Source: Pseudoduganella albidiflava (GTDB lineage Bacteria > Pseudomonadota > Gammaproteobacteria > Burkholderiales > Burkholderiaceae_D). From it: a DNA stretch of 64,000 nucleotides. This document shows, in pieces, positions 57,978 to 64,000 of this stretch (position 1 is the stretch's first letter; each line of letters begins with the position of its first letter). The position numbers and the translations under genes are program-made. The stretch spans positions 7,130,001-7,194,000 of the forward strand of contig NZ_CP036401.1 of NCBI RefSeq assembly GCF_004322755.1. The letters run 5' to 3'. The notes under the pieces are model-generated. The model did no database searches. It was not told the origin of the DNA and saw nothing but the letters and a program-made list of their open reading frames with translations.

Positions 57978-59935
57978 GCCGCACCATCCAGGTTATCGAT
58001 GGCTACCGGTGCCGGTGCGGTGGCATCGTGCAGTCCGAACATGCGCTGGTAGAAATACAGCTCCGCTTCCAGGGTGCGCACGATCGACTCGCCTTTCCTG
58101 AAACCGTGCCCTTCGCCTTCCAGTTCCAGGTAGGCGACCGGCACGCCGCGCTGGCGCAGCGCCTTCACCATGTTCTCCGACTGCGGCGGCGGCACCACCT
58201 TGTCGTCCAGGCCCTGGAAGAAGATCATCGGGCAATCGAGCTTGTCGACATGGTGGCTGGGCGAGCGCTCCAGGTACACCTGCTGCGCCTGCGGCTGCGG
58301 GGCGATCAGGTATTCGTTGTAGTGCGATTCGAACTTGTGCGAATCGTCGTCCAGGCCCTGCAGGTCGGCCACGCCGTAATAGCTGGCGCCCAGCTTGAAC
58401 ACGTCGTGGAATGCCAGCGCGCTCAGCGTGGTATAGCCGCCGGCGCTGCTGCCGCGGATGATCAGCCGCGCGCCATCGGCGCGGCCCTGTTCGACGAGCC
58501 AGCGCGCGCCGGCCACGCAGTCCTCCACGTCGACCACGCCCCATTGCCCCTTCAGCAAGTCGCGGTAGGCGCGGCCGAAGCCGGTGCTGCCGCCATAGTT
58601 CACGTCCAGCACGCCGAAGCCGCGGCTGGTCCAGAACTGGGTGGCCAGCTTCAGCGTGCTGGCCGCCATGCCGGTCGGGCCACCGTGGCCGGTCACGATC
58701 ACCGGCGGTTTTTCACCGGCCGGCGCCTGCACGTCGCGATTCTTCGGCGGATAGAAGAACGCGTAGGCGGTGCGGCCGTTCGCGCTGGGGTAGCTGACGC
58801 TTTCCGGGACGGACAGGTAGCCGAGCTCCGGCAGCGTGTCGATCGACCTGGCCAGTACTTGCGGTTCGCCGCTGCCGGCGCCGTTCCCCAGGTCGATGCG
58901 CGCGATCTCGGCCGGGATGGTCGGGCTGCCGCCCAGCAGCACGATGCAGCCGTCGCCGGTGCGCAGCTCGCGGATTTCCTGGTACGGGTTGGCGATCGGT
59001 TCCAGCCTGGCGCTGCCGATCACCAGCCGGGCCAGCCGGCTGATGCCTTGCTCGATATAGGTGCAGGCGATTTCGCTGGCGGAAAGAAAGCCGTACATGG
59101 CATTGCCGAAGGTCCAGTGCGGGCCGGCGAATTCCGCTTCCAGCGGGCAGATCGCTTCGATCCCGTCGCCATCACGGTACAGGTTCCACCAGCCGCTGCG
59201 ATCGGAAACAAAGTACAGCCGCCCGTCCGGCGACCACTCGGGCTGGCAGATGGCTTCTTCCGGGCCGCCCGCGACCAGTACCGGCGCCGCCAGGGTGCCG
59301 TCGGCCGCGATGTCGGCCCGCCACAGCTCGGTGCCTTGCCACGGCATGCGCGGATGGTCCCAAGTCAGCCAGGCCAGTTGCCGGCCGTCCGGCGACAGGC
59401 GGGGCGACGAGTAAAAATCGTGGCCCCGTGCCAGCACGGTTTCGGTGCCGTCGAAAGCCACCGCGCACAGCGTGTTTTCCGGCTGGGCATGCGACGCCGG
59501 ATCGTCCGGATGCTGCTCGCGCACCGCCACCAGCCGCCGGCGCGCACGGTCGACGATGAAATCGGCGAAGCGCTGCCGGCCCTCTGCCGTGAAGGGTACC
59601 GCATCCTTGCCGTCTTCCTTGCGGTACAGCCGGTTGTCGCCAGCATGGGAAAAGAACACGGTGCCGCCATCGACGGCAAAGGCGCCGCCGCCATATTCGT
59701 GCACGCGGCTGCGCACGTTCAGCGGCAGCGGCGTCAGCTCATCCACCCGCGCGCCGGCGAGACGCAGCAGCGTGTTGCGGCCGCCTTCGCTGGCGCGCCC
59801 GGCCAGCCAGAAAACATCCGTGCCGGCGATCGCCAGCGACGACAGCGGCGTGGCGCCGGCGGCAACCATGGCGGCGGAAATCGGCGAAGGCCAGGTACCG
59901 AAGGAAGCGGTTTGCAAGGAGGTCAGGGCGGTCAT
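57974..59935 (-). CDS. S9-family prolyl-oligopeptidase-like serine peptidase
   Basis: Two-part serine peptidase of 653 residues: an N-terminal WD/beta-propeller region (repeats such as SSPRLSPDGRQLAWLTWD and CQPEWSPDGRLYFVSDRSG) and a C-terminal alpha/beta-hydrolase domain with nucleophile in GSSAGGYTT (about residue 496), aspartate in GLDDKVVPP (about 575) and histidine in GEGHGFRKG (about 608). No signal peptide is seen, so cytoplasmic, cleaving small peptides. Start at 59935 (MTALTSLQT) is chosen since the upstream frame up to 60037 reads into hemE with no family similarity. Confidence 0.92.
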   Translation of the reverse strand: MTALTSLQTASFGTWPSPISAAMVAAGATPLSSLAIAGTDVFWLAGRASEGGRNTLLRLAGARVDELTPLPLNVRSRVHEYGGGAFAVDGGTVFFSHAGDNRLYRKEDGKDAVPFTAEGRQRFADFIVDRARRRLVAVREQHPDDPASHAQPENTLCAVAFDGTETVLARGHDFYSSPRLSPDGRQLAWLTWDHPRMPWQGTELWRADIAADGTLAAPVLVAGGPEEAICQPEWSPDGRLYFVSDRSGWWNLYRDGDGIEAICPLEAEFAGPHWTFGNAMYGFLSASEIACTYIEQGISRLARLVIGSARLEPIANPYQEIRELRTGDGCIVLLGGSPTIPAEIARIDLGNGAGSGEPQVLARSIDTLPELGYLSVPESVSYPSANGRTAYAFFYPPKNRDVQAPAGEKPPVIVTGHGGPTGMAASTLKLATQFWTSRGFGVLDVNYGGSTGFGRAYRDLLKGQWGVVDVEDCVAGARWLVEQGRADGARLIIRGSSAGGYTTLSALAFHDVFKLGASYYGVADLQGLDDDSHKFESHYNEYLIAPQPQAQQVYLERSPSHHVDKLDCPMIFFQGLDDKVVPPPQSENMVKALRQRGVPVAYLELEGEGHGFRKGESIVRTLEAELYFYQRMFGLHDATAPAPVAIDNLDGAA

Positions 59936-60005
59936 TTCCGGGACGGGTGAAAAGAACGGGGGGATGCGATAATACCTTCTTTCGTCCCGCCTTTCATTGC
60001 CATCC

Positions 60006-61085
60006 ATGCCACAATTCGCCCCGCTCCAGAACGACACCTTCCTGCGTGCGCTGCTGCGCCAGCCGACCGACTACACGCCTGTGTGGCTGATGCGCCAGGC
60101 GGGCCGCTACTTGCCGGAATACAAGGCCACGCGCGAAAAGGCGGGCTCGTTCATGGGGCTGGCCACGAATCCGGACCTGGCCACCGAAGTCACGCTGCAG
60201 CCGATCGACCGCTACGAGCTCGATGCGGCCATCCTGTTTTCCGACATCCTGACGGTGCCCGATGCGATGGGCCTGGGCCTGCATTTCGTCGAAGGCGAAG
60301 GCCCGAAATTCGAACGCCCCCTGAAGACCGAGGCGGACGTGCAGGCGCTGCGCCTGCCCGAAGCGGGCTCGCTGGACTACGTGTTCAAGGCGGTCACGCA
60401 AATCCGTACCACGCTGAACGGCCGGGTGCCGCTGATCGGCTTTTCCGGCAGCCCATGGACGCTGGCCTGCTACATGGTCGAAGGGCAGGGTTCGCGCGAG
60501 TTCCATACCATCAAGAAAATGCTGTACAGCCGGCCGGACCTGATGCACCACATCCTGGACATCAACGCGCGCGCGGTGGCCGAGTACCTGAACGCCCAGA
60601 TCGAGGCGGGCGCCCAGGCGGTGATGATCTTCGATTCGTGGGGCGGCGCGCTGGCCGACGGGGCTTATCAGCAGTTTTCGCTGCACTACATGCAGCGCGT
60701 GGTGGCGCAGCTGAAGCGCGAGCATGACGGCGCGCGCATTCCCGCCATCGTGTTCACCAAGGGCGGCGCGCACTGGGCCGAAGAGATCGCCGCGATCGGC
60801 GCCGATGCGATCGGCCTGGACTGGACGGCCAACCTCGCCAAGGTGCGCGCGGCGGTGGGCGACAAGGTGGCGCTGCAGGGCAACCTCGATCCGGCCATCC
60901 TGTTTGCCGGCGCGGAGCAGATCCAGGCCGAAGTGCGCCGCGTGCTGGACGCCTACGGTCCCCATACCACCGGCCACGTCTTCAACCTGGGCCACGGTAT
61001 TTCCCAGTTTACCCCGCCGGAATCGGTGGCGGTGATGGTCGACACGGTGCATTCGCACAGCCGCAAGCTCCGTTTCGGGGCGTAA
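60006..61085 (+). CDS. hemE: Uroporphyrinogen decarboxylase
   Basis: Converts uroporphyrinogen III to coproporphyrinogen III in haem synthesis. 359 residues with both family signatures: [25 protein letters not shown] near the N-terminus (conserved arginines) and [22 protein letters not shown]; catalytic aspartate in [14 protein letters not shown]. Start at ATG 60006 ([10 protein letters not shown]); a TTG nine bases upstream is possible. Divergent from the S9 peptidase, with 70 bp between. In Burkholderiales it is typically beside priA near the replication origin side of the chromosome. Confidence 0.97.
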   Translation: MPQFAPLQNDTFLRALLRQPTDYTPVWLMRQAGRYLPEYKATREKAGSFMGLATNPDLATEVTLQPIDRYELDAAILFSDILTVPDAMGLGLHFVEGEGPKFERPLKTEADVQALRLPEAGSLDYVFKAVTQIRTTLNGRVPLIGFSGSPWTLACYMVEGQGSREFHTIKKMLYSRPDLMHHILDINARAVAEYLNAQIEAGAQAVMIFDSWGGALADGAYQQFSLHYMQRVVAQLKREHDGARIPAIVFTKGGAHWAEEIAAIGADAIGLDWTANLAKVRAAVGDKVALQGNLDPAILFAGAEQIQAEVRRVLDAYGPHTTGHVFNLGHGISQFTPPESVAVMVDTVHSHSRKLRFGA

Positions 61086-61772
61086 TTCCTGGCAGGTCCG
61101 GCGGCGGCGAGAGTGGAAACGCTTCACTCCGTCGCCGCGCGCCGCGTTTCGGCGCTTGGCGAGGCCGCCGGCACAAAGGCAAACCCGACTTATGCACAAT
61201 TTTTCTGGCTGCCAAAGTAAAAGGCAGCTAGGAAAGTTTAATCGCAGCAAAAAATCCAAGCTCTTGATTTGACAGGATAAAATCCAGCATGGAAGTTAGT
61301 GTTCTTTGCGATAAGTAAACCTTATCCCCGGGTCCGGCAAATGTTGTCGCGGCATTCTCCACAAAGTTATCCACAAAAACTGTGGAAAAAAGGCAAAAGC
61401 GCTTAGTAAACCGCGACTTATGCTTCATTTTGGGGAGTTGCACGAATTTTGGGCAAGGAAAGAACGCGCAAGCGGGCTCGCCATCGTCGAGCTCGCTTGG
61501 TAAAATAGCCGGTTCCGTGTGCTTCATGCACCCCGTTTCCAACCGATCAGGCGGTTGAGCAGAGGTGACTTATGCACAGCAAGATTAAAAAATCGCGCAA
61601 AACGGCCGCTCTCGGAGGCTATTTATAACTCCATGATTTTAAAAGAAAAAAATTGTGAAATTTGGCGTTTCCGTGCTTCATCATTGGCTGGATAACGCGG
61701 GTTTCCGGGAATTACGGGTCCAATGTCCACAAAGTTATCCCCAGAATTTGTGGATAGTTCACGGGTAATCTG
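61086..61772. other. 687-bp gap with a cluster of DnaA-box-like sites
   Basis: No credible gene. GC content drops sharply compared with the surroundings, especially around 61190-61430 and 61560-61690. Nine-mers resembling the DnaA box TTWTNCACA: TTATGCACA (61190-61198), TTATCCACA (61367-61375), TTTTCCACA on the minus strand (61381-61389), TTATGCACA (61570-61578). Near matches: TTATCCCCG (61322-61330), TTATCCCCA (61735-61743), CTATCCACA on the minus strand (61749-61757). TCCACAAAGTTATCC occurs twice (about 61358-61372 and 61726-61740). A duplicate GACTTATGCACA context occurs at both TTATGCACA sites. Confidence 0.75.
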
Positions 61773-63806
61773 ATGTCGCATTGCATACTCCGGATTGCGC
61801 TCGATACGCCGCTGCACGCGGTCTTCGACTACCGCTGGCCATGCGCGGCCACGGAGCGGCCGCAAGTCGGCCACCTGGCGCTGGTGCCGTTCGGCAGGCG
61901 CGAAGTGGTCGGCATCATCGTTGGCGTGGCCGACGACACCGACGTGCCCGAGGAAAAGCTCAAGGATGCGCTGGCGGTGCGCCTGCAACTGGCGCCGCTG
62001 CCGGCGCAGTGGCTGGCGCTGGCCGGTTTCGCCGCCGAGTATTACCAGCGCCCGCTGGGCGAGGTGGCGCTGCCGGGCGTGCCGAAAAACCTGCGGCTGC
62101 CGACCACCGTGGCGCTGGACCGCGCGATCAAGAAGCTGGCGAAGACGGCCATCGGGCATGATCCCGCGCCGGTCGGCATGCCGGAACTCAATCCTGAACA
62201 GCAACGCGCGGCCGATGCGATCGGCGGCGCCGAGGGGTTCGCACCGATGCTGCTGTACGGCGTGACAGGCAGCGGCAAGACCGAGGTGTACCTGCAGGCC
62301 TGCGCCCAGGTGCTGGCGCGCGACGAACATGCGCAGATCCTCGTGCTGGTGCCCGAGATCAACCTCACGCCGCAACTGGAATCGAACATCCGTGCCCGCT
62401 TCCCCGGCGTGATGGTGGCCACGCTGCACAGCAGCCTTGCCGAAGGCGAGCGCATGCTGCACTGGCTGGCCGCACACCAGGGCCAGGCCCGCATCGTGCT
62501 CGGCACGCGGCTGGCGATCCTGGCCTCGCTGCCGCACCTGCGGCTGATCGTGATCGACGAGGAACACGATCCGTCGTACAAGCAGCAGGAAGGCTTGCGC
62601 TATTCGGCGCGCGACCTGGCCGTGTGGCGCGCGTGGCAATTGAAGATTCCTGTCGTGCTGGGCTCGGCCACGCCATCGCTGGAAAGCTGGCATCACGCGC
62701 AGTCGAAGCGCTACCGCAAGCTCGAACTGCGCGAACGCGCCGTGAAGCAGGCGGTGCTGCCCGCCGTCAAGCTCATCAACATGGAGCACGACAAGCCCGA
62801 TGGCGGCGTGACGATGCAGCTGAAGGCGGCCCTGCGCCAGCGCCTGGAACGGGGCGAGCAATCGCTGCTGTTCCTGAACCGGCGCGGCTATGCCCCCGTG
62901 ATCTGCTGCGATTCCTGCGGCTGGGTCAGCGATTGCCAGCGCTGCACGGCATTCATGGTGCTGCACAAGGGTGAGTTCAAGCTGCGTTGCCACCACTGCA
63001 GCCTGGAAATGCGCATTCCGCGCCATTGCCCCACCTGCGGCAACATCGACCTGCAGCCGCTGGGCCGCGGCACCCAGCGCATCGAGGAAAACCTGCGCGA
63101 ATGGTTTCCCGAGGCGCGCATCCTGCGCATCGATGCCGATTCCACGCGCCGCAAGGGCAGTGCGCAGGAAGCGTTCGACACCGTGCACCGGGGCGACGTC
63201 GATATCCTCATCGGCACGCAGATGGTCGCCAAGGGCCACGACTTCAAGAAGCTGACGCTGGTCGGCATCCTGAACCCGGACACGGCGCTGTTCTCGCAGG
63301 ATTACCGCGCCAGCGAGCGGCTGTTCGCGCAGCTGATGCAGGTGGCCGGCCGCGCCGGCCGCACCGCGCAGGCCGAAGGCGGCAGCGCCAGCGAAGTCCT
63401 GGTGCAGACGCGCTATCCCGAACATCCGCTGTATGCCGCCCTGGTCAGGCACGACTACGACCGTTTCGCCGGCGCGCTGCTGGCCGAGCGCGAGCAGGCC
63501 GGCCTGCCGCCCTACCTGTACCAGGCCATGCTGCGGGCCGAGGCGCCGGAACTGGCGAAGGCGCTGGAGTTCCTGCAGGCCGCGCGCGACTGCATGCAGG
63601 GCGAGGACATTGCCCAAGGCATTACGCTCAACGATCCGATCCCGATGAGCATGACGCGGGTGTACAACGTGGACCGCGCGCAGTTGCTGGCGGAGTCGCC
63701 GTCGCGCCCGGCATTGCAAGCCTTCCTGAAAGAATGGATGGCGCGCCTGCGGGACATGAAGTCGCGCGTGAAATGGTCGCTGGAAGTGGATCCGGTCGAT
63801 ATCTGA
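61773..63806 (+). CDS. priA: Primosomal protein N' (PriA), replication-restart helicase
   Basis: Superfamily 2 helicase that loads the replisome at stalled or D-loop forks. 677 residues: N-terminal 3'-end-binding domain (about 1-110), Walker A GVTGSGKTEVYLQ (about 165), DEEHD Walker B (about 263), zinc-binding cysteines (CCDSCGWVSDCQRC, CHHCSLEMRIPRHCPTCG, about 370-425), and helicase motifs IGTQMVAKGHDFKKLTLVGI and AGRAGR. The ATG follows AT-rich DNA with DnaA-like boxes within 20 bp, so its promoter overlaps that region. Confidence 0.97.
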   Translation: MSHCILRIALDTPLHAVFDYRWPCAATERPQVGHLALVPFGRREVVGIIVGVADDTDVPEEKLKDALAVRLQLAPLPAQWLALAGFAAEYYQRPLGEVALPGVPKNLRLPTTVALDRAIKKLAKTAIGHDPAPVGMPELNPEQQRAADAIGGAEGFAPMLLYGVTGSGKTEVYLQACAQVLARDEHAQILVLVPEINLTPQLESNIRARFPGVMVATLHSSLAEGERMLHWLAAHQGQARIVLGTRLAILASLPHLRLIVIDEEHDPSYKQQEGLRYSARDLAVWRAWQLKIPVVLGSATPSLESWHHAQSKRYRKLELRERAVKQAVLPAVKLINMEHDKPDGGVTMQLKAALRQRLERGEQSLLFLNRRGYAPVICCDSCGWVSDCQRCTAFMVLHKGEFKLRCHHCSLEMRIPRHCPTCGNIDLQPLGRGTQRIEENLREWFPEARILRIDADSTRRKGSAQEAFDTVHRGDVDILIGTQMVAKGHDFKKLTLVGILNPDTALFSQDYRASERLFAQLMQVAGRAGRTAQAEGGSASEVLVQTRYPEHPLYAALVRHDYDRFAGALLAEREQAGLPPYLYQAMLRAEAPELAKALEFLQAARDCMQGEDIAQGITLNDPIPMSMTRVYNVDRAQLLAESPSRPALQAFLKEWMARLRDMKSRVKWSLEVDPVDI

Positions 63807-63902
63807 GCAGTTCACGCGGTGCGGCGCGCCGCCCGAAGCAGTTTCCTCCGCTGGCTTGCCGGGTTCCTGGTGTACGATGCCGTCAGAATTCCTGGAGGAA
63901 CC

Positions 63903-64000
63903 ATGAACACGATTCGTTGCGATGTGGCGGTGATCGGGGCCGGCACCGCCGGCCTGTCCGCCTACCGCGCCGCGCGCGCAGCCGGCAAGCACGCGGTGCT
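63903..64000 (+). CDS. Dihydrolipoamide dehydrogenase-like flavoprotein, 5' end only
   Basis: The first 32 codons of a gene that continues past the window. MNTIRCDVAVIGAGTAGLSAYRAARAAGKHAV contains the FAD-binding GxGxxG motif in the style of dihydrolipoamide dehydrogenase and mercuric reductase-like enzymes. A GGAGGA ribosome site precedes the ATG. Exact enzyme cannot be decided from this part. Confidence 0.75.
   Translation, partial: MNTIRCDVAVIGAGTAGLSAYRAARAAGKHAV

Noticed and set aside
61228..61542. 104-codon minus-strand frame between hemE and priA
   Set aside because: Its sequence is the translation of DnaA-like boxes and AT-rich DNA, with no ribosome site and no similarity I recognise.
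61086..61772. Chromosomal replication origin (oriC)
   Set aside because: Suggestive DnaA-like boxes, but no dnaA, rpmH, dnaN or skew data; reported as a DnaA-box cluster instead.

Overview
The window is GC-rich chromosomal DNA from a betaproteobacterium. Gene content and order (mlaFED-mlaA-mlaC-mlaB, ibaG, murA, hisGD...CBHAFIE, HIT protein, tatABC; hemE next to priA; a MerR regulator beside isovaleryl-CoA dehydrogenase) point to Burkholderiales, most likely Oxalobacteraceae of the Massilia/Duganella type. That placement is inferred from synteny and protein style; no rRNA or tRNA gene was seen to confirm it.

Layout. 1-3.7 kb: the 5' part of a formaldehyde-detoxifying alcohol dehydrogenase and a TonB-dependent receptor. 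3.9-4.6 kb: a response regulator with no adjacent kinase. 4.7-9.6 kb: a tightly packed minus-strand cluster aceK-thiolase-SDR-acyl-CoA dehydrogenase. 9.7-12.6 kb: isovaleryl-CoA dehydrogenase, a LiuR-like MerR regulator and a divergent metallo-beta-lactamase-fold hydrolase, with repeated TTACGT sites. 12.9-17.6 kb: a small HTH protein, ubiX, grxD, a DUF2812-type membrane protein and tex. 17.8-22.7 kb: a SNF2-family helicase followed by a histidine kinase/response regulator pair. 22.8-23.5 kb: a REP-associated (RAYT) transposase with palindromic repeats around it. 23.9-30.1 kb: glutamate synthase gltBD. 30.5-36.5 kb: the Mla phospholipid-transport genes plus a second ABC exporter. 36.6-48.1 kb: ibaG, murA, the whole histidine pathway from hisG to hisE with a DNA methyltransferase between hisD and hisC, an HIT protein and tatABC. 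48.2-53.7 kb: a CsgG-like lipoprotein, two other lipoproteins, a DUF885 protein, a PH-domain-like membrane protein and a small conserved protein. 53.7-60 kb: a second, larger SNF2 helicase and an S9 peptidase. 60-64 kb: hemE, a DnaA-box-rich gap, priA and the start of a dihydrolipoamide dehydrogenase-like gene.

Most of this is core metabolism and envelope maintenance: nitrogen assimilation, histidine synthesis, outer-membrane lipid asymmetry, peptidoglycan precursor synthesis, Tat export, haem synthesis and replication restart. Many genes are coupled by ATGA or TAATG overlaps.

The non-ordinary signal lies mainly between and at the ends of genes. (1) Short tandem repeats of 10-15 bp start at or run up to the stop codons of several genes (mlaA, the ABC-2 permease, hisA, hisE, and more weakly mlaE and hisG). 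(2) Several families of short palindromes (GGGGTCAGACCCC, GGTGACAGGCACC, GGGACAGTCCC) occur as inverted pairs around a GGAAATGTT hairpin; some copies sit inside the 3' end of the methyltransferase gene. (3) A RAYT gene has an altered HUH motif and matching REP copies nearby. (4) A cluster of DnaA-box-like 9-mers lies between hemE and priA. These are the best candidates for something not yet described.
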